NCBI GenBank assembly: GCA_030674185.1
Contig: CM060305.1
Location: 165,903,758 to 165,967,757 of the forward strand
Source: Monoplex corrugatus
Taxonomy: Eukaryota > Mollusca > Gastropoda > Littorinimorpha > Ranellidae
Direction: 5' to 3'
Length of the DNA: 64,000 nucleotides
Shown piece after piece: positions 1 to 11,797 of the stretch. Position numbers and translations under genes: made by a program. The number at the start of each line of letters is the position of its first letter. Position 1 is the first letter of the stretch. A model generated the notes under the pieces. It did no database searches. It saw only the letters and a program-made list of their open reading frames with translations, and was not told the origin of the DNA.

Positions 1-357
1 TTGGAATGAGGAGGAAGTGCATGCAAGTTGCTTTTCTTGTATGTTAATTTCAAAATGTATGACCCTTGCAGCACTGTGATTCTAGCAGCACGGTAAACAA
101 CTGGTAACAGAAACACTGTGCCTGGCTTACAGTTGGGCACAGACTTGAATGAATATAGGATTTCATGTTGAGATGGGACTATTGGTTATTTCAGATATTC
201 CTTTTTGTTTTTTCTTTCTGTTTTGTTTCATCCGATTTCTTCTGATTTTCTTTATTCTGTCATCCTCAACATATGTTCTGTTGTTTAAATTACCTTGGAT
301 GTAATGAGTAATTCAGCCTTCAAAAACTCAACAGCACTTTTGATCATGTTTATCCAG
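1..357 (+). other. intron, 3' part (its 5' end lies upstream of the window)
   Basis: No coding exon is visible. The stretch becomes T-rich from about 195 to 290 and ends in an AG at 356-357 just before the first ankyrin exon. The upstream exon lies outside the window. Confidence 0.7.
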
Positions 358-609
358 GTACTGGAAGGAAGACCACAATACGTGGAGATGGCTGGCAACC
401 TGATTCCTGTTACCAAGTCAGGGGACCAACTTCACATCAACTTCAAGGCCTTCCGAGAGAACCGCTTGCCCAGCACAGTGAAAATCAGGGACCCAGACCA
501 GGTAGCGGAGGCACGTGTGGCTTTCATGAAGGAACCTAAACTTGCCCGTGGGGAAGCTCCCCAGACCCCCATCTGCAACCTCAACATCCGTCTACCAGAC
601 ACCATTTCG
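358..609 (+). CDS. Ank: ankyrin exon, second half of the UPA domain
   Basis: This 252-nt exon (phase 0 to 0, 84 codons) follows an AG at 356-357 and is followed by GTATGC. It encodes the ankyrin UPA pattern: a GNLIPVTKSGDQL strand, FKAFRENRLP, VKIRDPDQ, FMKEPK and a final CNLNIRLP. In vertebrate ankyrins the equivalent stretch reads much the same (FKENRLP, IKIRD, FLKEPK, CNLNITLP). UPA packs with the two ZU5 domains into the spectrin-binding supramodule, whose earlier exons are upstream of the window. An ATG at 295 lies in intron sequence and is not a start. Recognition is by family motif and is strong. Confidence 0.96.
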
Positions 610-671
610 GTATGCATTGTTCATCTGATAGCTACTTTTCCCTTTCGTTGTATGAAACAATGTGTATGAGT

Positions 672-715
<44 letters not shown>

Positions 716-1157
716 TGTGTTGTGTGTTGTGTGTGTGTGTGTGTGTATGTGTGTGTGAAGATTTTATAAAGCACATAGATTGCAGTACAGTAACACCAAA
801 CTAATTTGGTTAGTATTCAGTTTTACACATAATGCAACACATGCACAGATGCATGCATAAACTTGCTTGCTCACTTGCCGACAATGCACACTCACACACT
901 CGCTTACACATATGCAAGCTCGCACCCAGCCACACACACACACACCCCGAAAAAGAAAAAAAAAAACCACACACACACTGCTACTACCACTAAACATACT
1001 AAACACACTCTCTCTGTCCATGTTAGAGAAAGTTTACACTGAGCAGTCTATCACTTACACAGTGTATCACTTTAAACAATGTTCATTGGAGTGAGACTTT
1101 GTGCACATACTGAGTGCTGACAGCATACTGACAGGAATGGTTGTACATTACTTGCAG
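610..1157 (+). other. intron with a TG microsatellite
   Basis: No exon is seen. It holds a (TG)n tract (about 672-758) and a degenerate CA-rich, A-rich stretch (about 885-1015). Confidence 0.7.
672..758 (+). repeat. (TG)n microsatellite
   Basis: Nearly uninterrupted TG dinucleotides with a few TTG breaks toward the right. Open frames on either strand here are repeat shadows. Confidence 0.95.
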
Positions 1158-1236
1158 TCAAGCTCATCAGATGTCAGCTCTGACACTGCTATGGAGATTC
1201 AGAAACGACACTCCCTACTCCGTGAACAGGGCATTG
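1158..1236 (+). CDS. Ank: ankyrin exon, linker between UPA and death domain
   Basis: A 79-nt exon (phase 0 to 1) between CTTGCAG and GTGAGA. It starts with a serine-rich run, then has an acidic DVSSDTAMEI segment and QKRHSLLREQGI. In vertebrate ankyrins the matching linker carries a short basic motif followed by Y/L-rich residues (KRYSYL-like) just before the death domain, and QKRHSLL fits that position. The phases agree with both neighbours: the last G joins TG of the next exon to form Val. Confidence 0.9.
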
Positions 1237-1960
1237 GTGAGACATTTGTGTGTGTTTTATGTGTGTGTCTTTGTTTTGTTTTTGTGTTGTTTTGTTTTGT
1301 CCGTCCACCGTTAAAAACTGTAGGGATGAAATTGCTATATTTTACAAAGCACTAGTGATTGTTATATGTTGATAGCCAACAAGGCCAGATTTGTAGTTTC
1401 TGTTCACATTGTGATTTCATTTTCACTGATTGTGATACTGACTGTACTACGCATGTGATAATGACTACTACACGCTTTATGGAGGATAGGATATGTAATT
1501 TTCAACTTTCGTGTTGGGGTTAATGAATGGTATACACTTGCTATGGCTAGGTAGTGTGTGTATTTTTCATTTTCTGTGTTGAGGTTAATGAATAGTTTAC
1601 ATTTATATAGGTACAAGAATGAGTCAACAGATCATGTAAAACTTAAATTGTTTTCTGTTTAGATGTGTAAAGTATTGGAAACAGGCTCATAATTAACATT
1701 TTTCGAGAAATTAAACATTCAATTTTTTGTTGTTATTAGCAGTTGGAATGACTGACAGTTCCTGTGATAAAGTAAGTCTTTTCTGAGTCAGGCTTTGTAT
1801 GCAACCCAGGTATATTTCAAGGCCTGGTGTTTTTCTGTGAACTGTGAACATAGATTAACTCTTAATCATTAATGTAGTATCAGTATATGTTCAGAATTGA
1901 AGTACGTGGTTTAGACTTGATAATTTACAAGTGTAATAAAAGATTTTGCATGTTGTCCAG
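1237..1960 (+). other. intron
   Basis: No exon seen. It contains a degenerate tandem duplication of about 70 bp near 1500-1612, in which a GTTGRGGTTAATGAAT core occurs twice. Confidence 0.6.
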
Positions 1961-2164
1961 TGGTGCAAGACACGGTCTCAAGGAGTTCCATGAAACTGTC
2001 CGATGTGGCTGATAATGTCCAAGGTGACTGGGTCATTCTGGCTCAGCAGTTGGGCATCACCATGTCAGAAATCAACCGGATCAAGACAGAGTACACCACC
2101 CTGGCTGACCAGGCCCTGGCCATGCTTCAGCTGTGGGTACAGAAGAACAGAGACAAAGCCACAG
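1961..2164 (+). CDS. Ank: ankyrin exon, first part of the death domain
   Basis: A 204-nt exon (phase 1 to 1) between TTGTCCAG and GTAAGG. After a short serine-rich lead it encodes the first death-domain helices: KLSDVADNVQGDW, LAQQLGITMSEINRIK, and LADQALAMLQLWVQKN. These match the ankyrin death-domain pattern (AxxLGxxWxxLAxxLxxxxxxIxxI, then a helix ending in LxxW). In vertebrate ankyrins this six-helix fold has no known apoptotic role. Homology is clear; detailed function in this species is not shown. Confidence 0.96.
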
Positions 2165-2869
2165 GTAAGGACAATGCATAGTACTTCCACAGCTTGCAGT
2201 GTTGAAGCAGTTTCTGCCAGCATTCACAAATCGCAAATTTAAAAAAAATCAAAATCTTATAAACTCTGGCTTGGGAGACATTACACACATGTGCACATTA
2301 TGTATGTGTGACATAGATAGATAGATAGACAGACAGATAAATATAAATAGATAGATGTGTGTGTGTGCGCGCATGCATGTGTGTGTATTCTGAAGTATTG
2401 TCAGTCAGATAAAAGGAAAAAATGGGTGGTTCTGTAATAATGATGCATTCTTCTCAGGAGAGCAGGCAGAATTTTACATTGTTAATCGATTGTGAAGATA
2501 AAAAAAAAAAAGGAAAGAAAAACTAATACAATGTCAAACAGCAACCCATTCCAATGTAAGCTCTGAGCTAATGCATAGAAGCAGGAATCCCACCAACTCA
2601 GCTGCACAGTAAACATCTGTTGATGCAGTGCTCTGAAGAAATGTTGATAGTATATATGACACTATGTAGAGATGCGAAAGTATTGACAGAACTGTTACCT
2701 GCAAGGTGCAGATTTGATGGTCTGCTGCGAGCTTTCAGTTTCCTCAGTTTTCTTCAGGGACTAAGACTTGGCAAGGAGATTGAAGACTACTTGCTGACCA
2801 CTGGATGTGGACCTTAGTGGTGAGCTTAATTTTTATGCTGTGACTTAAGGGAGTGTTGTGTCTGTGCAG
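2165..2869 (+). other. intron
   Basis: No exon seen. It holds a GATA/GACA tetranucleotide tract running into TG repeats (about 2313-2390) and an A-rich run (about 2497-2520). The open frame at 2620-2817 has no splice signals or family resemblance. Confidence 0.6.
2313..2390 (+). repeat. GATA/GACA and TG compound microsatellite
   Basis: Four GATA units, then GACA and AAATA variants, then TG and GC dinucleotides. Confidence 0.85.
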
Positions 2870-2998
2870 GCAATGCCCTGGAAACTGCCCTTCAGAAGAT
2901 CAATCGGGAGGATGTAGTGAAGAAATGTATGCACAACACGGAGGTCGTGGATGATGAGGTTGAGGCTGCAGCAGCCCGTGTTGCCATGGATCAGTCAG
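2870..2998 (+). CDS. Ank: ankyrin exon, end of the death domain
   Basis: A 129-nt exon (phase 1 to 1) between CTGTGCAG and GTTAGT. It encodes ALETALQKINREDVVKKCM, the last death-domain helix (ankyrins have LxxALxKINRxDIV here), then an acidic segment with VDDEVEAAAARVAMDQSG. Because the exon ends in phase 1, it could splice not only to exon 5 but directly to any of the phase-1 tail exons. Confidence 0.95.
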
Positions 2999-4497
2999 GT
3001 TAGTAATTTGCCTCCAAGCTTTTTTGCTGTTGTCATTGTCTCAGCTGTTACTAGTTTTCGAAACTACAAAGTGTACTTATTTGAAATATTTTTCATCAGT
3101 GTCAAGCTGAGAAATATATAATAATAATGGTGATATTTACAAGATGCAAAATCTTGATTCAAGACTCAAACCAAGGCACTCTCTCCCTTCATTCACCAAA
3201 GCAATCACCCAACAACAAATAAAACTCCAGGGCACAAAGCACACACAAACTGGGAGGGGAAAGACGGAGGGGAATGGGGTGTGTGACTCTTGACCCAGGC
3301 TGTCATTCCCCTCTGTCTGACATACATGCACACAAGATGCTGAGATAGGATACAATCAAGCCTGTTTTGAGAGCCAATTTCTCTTGCTCAACAAAAGGTC
3401 AAGGAATTTTAATTTTTGTTTCCACAAAGTTTTGTGTTTTTATTCTTTGTTGTTGTTTTTGTGATTTGTTTGTTTTGTTTTTTTTGTATGCTGGGCAAAG
3501 GCTATGCAAAAATTTGTGTCTGTCTTATTTGTTATACTAAATTGCATTCTGCTTCTGGTTGGTTTGTTTTGGATCCCAGAGATGTCTAGGTTATTTTGAG
3601 TTTTAATTTAACAAATGGTGTCATTAGTATTGAGCCAATTTAATATTAAAGAGACACCATAAACACTGGACACTTTCTTTGCAAAGTCAGTTTGTGTGCA
3701 AGCATGTGAATAAAATAACAGACATGAGATATTACAAGTGTTATCCAGTAAATGCGAGAAGCCCAGATAATTTAAAAAGTAATAGTTGTATTGCTTTAAA
3801 ACTTAACACACATCTGGCCTATTATTTCCTGATCTAGTGTGAAATGTGTTCAAATGTTTGACATCATTTGTTATGACATCAGTTGGTTCAGTCATCCAAG
3901 CTTGTGTGCCTTGTTTAACATTGAAGAACAGACGTGGGAGGGGAAAAACTTGAAGAAAGTGAGACAGAACAAAAAAGAAAAGAAAATTAATGGAGAGAAG
4001 ATGTTGCAGTTTTCTCTTGGTGGATAAATTTAGTAAAAGAATATTGCAGCTGATTCTGTAACTTTCATTTCATTGATTATGACAGTCTGCAGTTTTCAAA
4101 TTGACTGCCTTTCTCTGTAAAATCTGAGAATGAAGTATTATGTTAGAAATTTGGGTACATGGATGTGAGTGTGTCTGTGTGCGTTGAGTATTATGTTAGA
4201 AATTTGGATACATGAATGCTAGTGTCTGTGTGCATGCTTTTTCTTCTGGTAAGTTTTGTTTCTAAAAAATTCTTATGTGTGCGCATGATGTTTACATGAT
4301 CAGATGCACATTAATATTTAAAACATTGTGTTTGTGTGTGCATGTTATTTTCTTTGTTTTCATTTTAAGCAGCTGAAAGTAATATTTTAATTTTCTTATT
4401 TTAAAAAGAGACTGTTAAACAATCATCACTTTATTAAACATTGCTGATGTCTTCTGTCATTGTGTGATCATTATATTTTTGTTTTTTTTCTGTGTAG
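2999..4497 (+). other. intron with short duplications
   Basis: No exon seen. Near 3272-3318 a 15-nt arm recurs as its inverted complement (14 of 15 bases). At 4134-4235 a unit of about 53 bp (AGTATTATGTTAGAAATTTG start) occurs twice in tandem. A T-rich polypyrimidine tract leads into the next exon. Confidence 0.6.
4134..4235 (+). repeat. tandem duplication, unit about 53 bp
   Basis: Units start at 4134 and 4187 with the same 5' end; they differ by substitutions and a few small indels. Confidence 0.8.
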
Positions 4498-4595
4498 GTT
4501 TTGACACGTTCAAAGAAGAAGTTGGCATTACCAAAGACTCCATGAAACGAGGCCTGTCATTAGACGTCCAGTTTGACGAACAGGACCTCATCAAG
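4498..4595 (+). CDS. Ank: ankyrin exon, conserved segment after the death domain
   Basis: A 98-nt exon (phase 1 to 0) with a strong T-rich acceptor and donor AAG|GTAGGC. It encodes FDTFKEEVGITKDSMKRG and then LSLDVQFDEQDLIK, which I recall as typical of invertebrate ankyrins just after the death domain. It is the only exon here that changes phase from 1 to 0. Every later tail exon fits phase 1, so either this exon is skipped to enter them or an unseen small exon restores the phase. It joins cleanly to the 18-nt microexon at 7281 and to the candidate last exon at 52740. Confidence 0.92.
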
Positions 4596-7280
4596 GTAGG
4601 CTTGTGGTGAAATATGATATTGTGTGACCTTTCTTGAGGGAGGGGATTTCACCATCGTACAGTCTGCTTTTATTGTGCTTCATTCGTGGGCTGCACAGTT
4701 GTGATCTAAAAACAGACCTCTCTTTATAATTTACACAGCCCAAACCCTTAAGCATTTAAGTCAGCTTTGAAGAAAGCTAGATATTTAATTAACCAGCTTG
4801 AATAAAGCCAGATCTTAACCCAGCTCAGATTAAAGCCAAATAAAAAAAACAGTTTAGAATAAGATCTGTTAATTAATGAACAGCTGAGAAATCTTATGAA
4901 TTTTTTTTTGTTCTGGAACATAATTGATATTTTATATCATTATAACTTCATTATCTACTCTTCTTCTTCCCTTACTTCCAAAGAAAATGTCATGCCCATG
5001 CCAACTTCTGTGTATACATCTTTTTGCGAGAAACAGCTGCTTTTTGTCTCTCTATAGACACTATAAGTGACTCGGGGTTTGAAGTGCGTTTGTTGTCTCC
5101 CGTGGGCAGTGTTTCAAGCACAGGGTTGTTTTTGCCAGAAAAGCTGCATCAAAGTGTTTAGTATACAGTGGAAATCAAGATCAAGTTAGATGACAGACAG
5201 GCCTAGACTCTGAGCACCACCTGTAGTTGATTTTCCCTGGCTGTGACTTAAAGCAGAAGTGCTCATTTGCTTAGTTCAGTACTGTTCAGCAGCTAGCACA
5301 GCATGCACTACTATTCCCTGGTTACACACGCATGGCACAGCATTCAGCCTTTGTTGATGCACATATTTTTGCTACTTTTTACTGTTTTTTGAGGGTATGT
5401 AGACAATACCCAATAGTGTTGTGTTAGGTATCATAAGGAAAACATTCAACTAATTGATGTTATTTTTGAAGCAGTAACTTTTAATGTGTGGTCAGGACTG
5501 TCTGAGAAAGCTTGGTGGACAGGTTGAAAAGAATTCTTTGTTACATTCTCTTACGTTTTTGTGCAAGACACAAATCAGGGAATAATAAGAAAAAACATTC
5601 ACTTCTTACCTTGAAGTCATCCAGGATGATCATATGACATTCGCAAAAAGAAAACACAAGACATGTCCCAACCGCTTCGTCTTTTCTCGTGTTTTCCTGA
5701 GCAGGAAAACCCAGTACCATCTTCTTTATTTCTTGATGCCAGTCAAGTGTCTTGCCACAGCATCTATACAAAAGTCTATAACAAGCTAGACGGCCCCAAA
5801 CTAAATACAGATGTTATTCTTCTAAGACCATACATAGGAAACTAGGATTTCTTCATTATCCTATCTGCTGATGCGGACAGTTATGATGGCAGGAATGTTC
5901 TGTTTATCTATCAGCAATTGCTATGCATCTGTAAGGAAGGGAAAACCCACGTGCCGATGATGGCAGATAAGTCAGGTAAAAGGTTAAGACCTTTTCAGAA
6001 ACAGTAGAAAATACAGTCTTTGCTGACATATTTTGCTGACAGGCACATGGACAAGCACAGCTTGTTTTATGTTGATTTCTTTTTAAAAGGAATCAGTTTG
6101 GATTATGTTTTTATAAGGGCTTATAATTCATTCAAGGTGAAACATTTTTCATAGCCCATGGACCATGTCACATCAAAGGAACCATGATTTACACTTTCTG
6201 ATGATATATCTCGAGTTATGTCAGTGACAGGCAGCTTGTAATCTTTTTTTTTTTGTTGAAAGATATGTATGGACCGGCACATGCATAAATTACAAATAGT
6301 AATTTTTCCCCAATTTTTCTGTTCAGTGAATTTTGTTTGGTTTGGTATGTAGTTTGGTTTAATTTTGTTTCATTGCCATTGTTTCAACCCAAACAGCTTA
6401 TAAGAGTGTTGTTTTATCATCATTTTTCTGTTTTTGTGGGCTGTTTGAGCATTGGCTCTGTTGTCTGTAACTTTGTTCTTTGTGTTGTTGTTTTGTTCAT
6501 CCCTCTAGCACCTGCTCCTCACCATTTTCAATCCCCAAACCTATTTCATGATATTCAAAGTAAGAAAATAATAAACTTTCAGTTTTATGTAGCTCCAGGA
6601 GTAAAAAAGCACATATTTTCTTCTCTTGTCTGTTTATTTGTGGATGTCATTTGATATCTACAAAGAGTGATGAAAACTGATACGTACAGAGTGTATATAA
6701 AAAGAGCAAAGAAGACTAATATCTGCAGGTCTTGTTTTTCTTTTTTTTTTCCCTCTGTGGCTTTTTTTAAAACCTATTATTGTTGTAAAAACCTATTATT
6801 GTTGTGACTAACTGTCTTATTCTGGGCTGGGTATTGTCTGTTAGAACTTAGTAAGAGACACGTACAAATCCCAGGAAAAAAGCAACAACTAAGAGACTAT
6901 GTTTTTACACACACAAAAATCTCGGAAAATAAAACAGTCATGCAGTCAGAATGTCTGAATTATAACAAGTACTGTATTGATATGTCTGGTTGCAGGTGAC
7001 TGTGTGTTGCTTTCTTTATAAAAGGACAGATTTGCATACAAAAAATAATAGCATTGAAAATGTTCAAATATTATACATAATTACTTAAAGGGACAGCAGT
7101 GAACTTGATTCTTCCATTTCCTTGCCTTGTTTATTGTGCTTTAGTCTACAGAGCAGAAAGAAATATGACAGTTTGTTTTTGGTGTTGGGACGCTCTAAAA
7201 AATTGTTTTATTTAGCAAAACAAAATGACACAAAAAACTGCTTTTTGTGCTACTGTTGCATGGGTTGCTGCTTGTTTCAG
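4596..7280 (+). other. intron
   Basis: No convincing exon. Long T-rich stretches and short duplications (for example an 18-bp AAAACCTATTATTGTTGT twice near 6768-6803). Open frames at 5663 and 6337 lack family resemblance and sit in T-rich sequence. Confidence 0.5.
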
Positions 7281-7298
7281 AATCTAGCTGAAATTAAG
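7281..7298 (+). CDS. Ank: candidate 18-nt microexon (NLAEIK)
   Basis: A good acceptor (CTTGTTTCAG) is followed by 18 nt and a strong donor (AAG|GTGAGA). The insert reads NLAEIK in phase 0 to 0, the phase left open by the 4498-4595 exon. It would add six residues after DLIK. The pair of strong sites at this spacing and the phase fit support it, but 18 nt is too short for sequence alone to prove. Confidence 0.45.
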
Positions 7299-7926
7299 GT
7301 GAGAGGTGCCTCTTGACCTTGACATTGCTTGCCAGTTTGAATTGCTCTTTCATGTAATATGACCTCATTGTTTGACCTGACCTTTAACCCTGATTTTGAC
7401 TGTTTTGTTGCCCTGCACACATTTCCATGTTTATGTTTTTGGATTTATCTTTGTATTGTTCTTGGATTCATTGTTTACTTTGGAGGAATTTTTTTTTTTA
7501 TTATATCTTTTCACTATTCTGCATGTGGTATATGTATATTTTTAACTGAATATCTTGGTATATGTAATTATTTTTAAACTGAATATCATATGTAATAGAA
7601 CAAGACATTTGAAATTTGATAAGAGAAATTCTGGATATCAGATGGTTTATATTTAGCCTACAGTCCAAGCAGACCTGCTAGTGATATTCTTGAAGACCAT
7701 CTCCAAGACTGCAGAACCCACTGCTAGAACAAGGTCATGAGACTGAAAGGAAACACCATCTGGGATACATAGATAATGATAATGTATTGGAAACATGCAG
7801 GAAATCGACAGGATCTGATATATAGGAATGAATTTTGTCATCTCCCCTACCTTGCCATTTGATTTGTAAGTGAGGTAACTGGTGATTTGGTCCGAATGGG
7901 TCATGCAAGCATGAACAGTGCCCCTG

Positions 7927-7946
7927 CCCCCCCCCCCCCCCCCCCT
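7927..7946 (+). repeat. poly(C) tract
   Basis: About 20 consecutive C after CCCCTG. Confidence 0.9.
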
Positions 7947-8077
7947 TTTGTTTGATGAAATGACTATAGAGTGGTATTGGGAGTCTGGGAGGTAATTGTT
8001 CGGAGAATGGAGATGCATTGGTGCTGTGGGTCCCATCTGCACTCTGGTGATGTTTCTTGTTAACAAGGAGGAAAATG

Positions 8078-8245
8078 ACAGGACCAAGGAAGCAAGTAGA
8101 AAAATGACAAGATCTGATACATAGGAATTGTTTAAGACAAGAAAAAATTGGAAAATGACAGGATCTGATATATAGGAATGACTGAAACAGAAAACAAGTA
8201 GGAAATTGAGGAAATGAGTTGGAAATTAGAAGGATTCAAAATATA
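8078..8245 (+). repeat. degenerate tandem repeat, AAATGACAGGATCTGATA type
   Basis: A motif close to AAATGACAGGATCTGATAYATAGGAAT recurs about three times here at roughly 60-bp spacing. A further copy lies near 7797-7835. Confidence 0.6.
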
Positions 8246-8377
8246 GCAATGAATTAACACTGAAAACAAGCTGAATTGATGCAGAAAACAAAGTCCTTGT
8301 TTATTCCGTTTTGAATTCAGTGTATCATCAGATTTGTCAGTTTTGTTGTTTTAAGTATGTTAGCACATGCATCAGAA

Positions 8378-8663
8378 TTTAAGCGTTTCACTCCCAACCT
8401 CAGCCACAGCCACAGTTAAGGGGTCATTATGTCTCTTCCTGTGAGCATTGTATTCTTCTTATTTCCCTTCAGTAAAAGATATTCTTATGTACATTTGAGC
8501 ATTCAGTGAATTTTTGTGATTTTTTTTTAATAAGAAAAAGAAGAGTGACTGCAGGCGAGATGAGAAACTGTATGTGAGTTTTTGTTTGTTTGTTTTTTTT
8601 TTTAAAGGTTGGTGATATTTATGCAAAGCTTAACAAATAATTCTGAGAGTCAAAAGGTTAAAC
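8378..8663. mobile_element. possible MITE with short inverted ends
   Basis: The left end (TTTAAGCGTTTCACTCCCA) and the reverse complement of the right end (TTTAACCTTTTGACTCTCA) agree at about 15 of 20 positions. The 286-bp size fits a non-autonomous DNA element. No clear target duplication was identified, so this is tentative. A related motif (TTAACCCTTTGA) occurs at 25.6-25.8 kb. Confidence 0.3.
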
Positions 8664-9162
8664 ATTTTTGTACTTTCTTCAAATGACTTTTGAATGTTAG
8701 TAATGATTAATGATGAGCGGTAGACAGGCTAAGTGATAAGACATGTAAGGCTTATAAATTATAGTACATGTATATACTATTATCTTAAAATTAATTTCTT
8801 TTAAATAGTTACTGTTTTATTTAACCATTGCCTGTGGTCATTGAACTGTGTTCATTTATATATCTTTGCACATTCATGTTACTTTACTGGAACTTAAGAG
8901 TCATGATCACCAGATTGCTGTAACATGACCACACATTTTGAGATAACTTTTCAGTGTCCTTGAAATATTAATTGATGACATTGCACAAAAAGGAGCAGGT
9001 TATACGATGTGATGTAAAAGTGGATTTTTGTTTTTAAGATGCAGTGTTGAGTGAAGATTTGTAGTGAAGGACATTTTGACTTTGTGATCGTAGCATTTTA
9101 TTTAGTATAGTGAATGCTGTAGGAAGTAAGAGAATTTCGGAGTTGTCGGTTAATTTCAGGAT

Positions 9163-9203
9163 CTCTCCCCCTCTCTCCCCCTCCCTCCCCCCCCCCCCCC
9201 CCC
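9163..9203 (+). repeat. CT/poly(C) tract
   Basis: CTCTCCCC units followed by a long C run. Confidence 0.9.
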
Positions 9204-10525
9204 TCGCTCAAGCCTTTCCCTGAGTTTGATTTTTTTGTTCTATTTTTGTTAAAGAGCACATTAATTCATTAATAAAAGGTGCATCTTGGAAGTAAAGCAG
9301 TTCAGAGTCATCAGCATCTGTATGTTTATGATACTCATTGAACTTGCATATTGACATCACTTTTCAGCATCTATGATGGCTTTAGAACAGTCATGGTTTG
9401 ATCTGTGCCGGCATGCTGTTGCTTTTGCTGGCCCCCTCCATCCCCCTCACCCCACTCCACCCCCATTTCCAGACCTTGCCAGCGCATAGAGTTTTGCACA
9501 GGGAGATAATTGCTGGCAGGTTGTGGTGGAGTGGTATGGAATTGTCCGGATGCAATGAATTCCCCTTGAACAAACTCTCAACTACAAACTATTTATGCTC
9601 TGGTCGTTCCTCTTGGATATGTCTTACTAGAATTGTGTGCATTTGTATCTGTAAATTAAATATAAAATCAGTTTGACTTGGACATTGCTTACATTGTAGA
9701 CCCTATAAAGTAAACAATTTGATTGTGTTTGTTAGTTTATTATGAAATCAGTATAATTTGGACATTGTGTACAGTGTAGGTACTGCAGTAATCCAGGAAG
9801 TGTTTAAGTTGAATGGTTTGACAACAAGGTCATTGGACAAACTGTTTCTTGTCATCTGACAATATCTCACTCTGTCTCACCCCCACCAAATCCTGACAAA
9901 GATTAAAAACCAAACACACATCAGACACTGCGTTTTTTCCTTTGAATCAAATGTTTACCCTTTGTTAGATTTGAATGCACAAATACATTTTGATTTATGC
10001 ACTTATCATCACCGTTTTCTTTTGTGTTTTAGATTAGAGCTCATAGATGGAAATTTATTGTATAGAGTATATCTTGTAATTTTTGTTAAGTTCATTTGTT
10101 AATCCTTATGCCACTGTATGGTTTTGTTTTGCATATATCCCAGTACCATTTGTATTTATATTGATAAAAAAAAAAAAAAAAAAACAGGAGCCTGAAATTG
10201 AATATTGATCACGCAGGTTCAGTTCAAGATGGCAGCTGTAAGGAGGGGCTTCCTTCAATTACCGCATGATATAATGTGTTTGTGGTTTTAAAAACAAAAA
10301 GATAACCATATGTGCATTGCACATTGCAGTATCTTAGTGCAATTGCATTTTTACAAGTTTGGCTGCCGGTCATGCACTCATATTTATGTAAGATTAGTGA
10401 CTTAAGGCTAGTGAGTTCTGGAGAAGAAGAGGGCATACACAAAAATGAAACTGGTGATGGAAAAAAGATGACTTCAATTAAGATGATGGAAGAAACCAAT
10501 ATTTCACTAATGACAGGCTTAATCC

Positions 10526-10704
<179 letters not shown>

Positions 10705-11301
10705 CAGTGGCATGGCAAAACGGCCGACACAGTTAGTCTCAGTGATGACTGAAGAACTAACACAGCACACTGATCACTGTGCTATACATGCAGTTGTAGC
10801 AGTCTTGAGCACTTGTTCATTATAGGACAAGGTTATGTAAACAACGCTGTTTGTACAAAGAGGGGTTCGTTATGCGTAATAGTAGATTATGTTTGTTCTA
10901 GACAGTATTTTACAAGAGGGAAAGAGAAGGAAGTGCATGTGTTATTGTAAGAAATTCATTGCAGGCAAGTTCGTTACCGGTGGACTCCACTGTATACAAG
11001 AGTACATGGGAATAGCAGTGCACAGCCACAGAAGAAGAATTGATCTGTACATAAAAATATCACCCATCCACTTACCTTCAACTCATTTCAGCGTTTGATA
11101 TTAATTGAATATGTGTTATGCGTAAATGAAAGTGCGACCTCCAACAGTCATAGGGCAACTTTTGTTTCAGTTGAATTGGATCTTGCAGTTGTGAATAAGA
11201 GATTTATTGCATGTTTCCTTGGTTTTGCAGTTTTCTTCCACTTGCATATTTTTTGCATTATTTGGATATTTAAAAAAAAAGCATTTACTAGTTCTGCGCT
11301 G

Positions 11302-11330
11302 CCCCCCCCCCCCCCCCTCCCCCAACCTCT

Positions 11331-11378
<48 letters not shown>

Positions 11379-11386
11379 TCTCTCTT
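11302..11386 (+). repeat. poly(C) followed by (CT)n tract
   Basis: A C run at 11302-11317 and a C-rich stretch are followed by CT dinucleotides with one GT break. Confidence 0.95.
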
Positions 11387-11500
11387 GTGCAGAACCACAC
11401 ATGCACGCCTTTTCTTCCTTTAACTTTAGTTTCTTCTCTTTCTGCCCTTTTCTTTAAGTGTTTGATTTTTTCTTTTAGTTTTTTTCCATTCTTTTCTTTA

Positions 11501-11797
11501 CATGGATGCAGATAGGCATGTTGTTTCACCCATACCGTGCAGGCAATGTTTTGCTGCACAGTCTGCATATTCAGTCTTCAAGTCAGCCCTTTACATGATT
11601 TACAAGATTTTCAATGTCTGTATTTCACATTTTGCATGCATAGACACAGGAAAGGGTTTAGGCGCTGACAGGTCTGCACACATTGACCTACGAGATCATA
11701 AAAAATCTCCACCCTTTATCCGCTAGGCAGTGTCTAGGCAGATCGAACCCTGGACCCTCAGTTGGAAGTCAGACATTTACATACCACTGGGCTCCAG
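11501..11797 (-). mobile_element. tRNA-derived SINE, copy A
   Basis: Read on the minus strand the right end looks like a tRNA head: GAGCCCAGTGGTATG (A-box-like), a stem region, then CAGGGTTCGATC, close to the Pol III B-box GGTTCGANTCC. The body continues leftward and is shared with copies at 12252-14540 and 25930-26513 (for example TTTAGGCGCTGACAGGTCTG and GCTGCACAGTCTGCATA). Three alignable diverged copies plus the tRNA-like head support a SINE family. I do not know its database name. Confidence 0.7.

Noticed and set aside
295..357. ATG at 295 as the start of the first frame
   Set aside because: The 21 codons before 358 are intron sequence ending in a 3' splice site; the true protein start lies far upstream.
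6510..6560. 51-nt segment between CCCTCTAG and AAA|GTAAGA, open in phase 0
   Set aside because: The peptide (HLLLTIFNPQTYFMIFK) is hydrophobic and unlike an ankyrin tail; likely chance splice-like sites.
11740..11797. A functional tRNA gene on the minus strand
   Set aside because: The A- and B-box-like parts are present but the acceptor stem does not pair and the sequence continues into a repeated body, so it is a SINE head.
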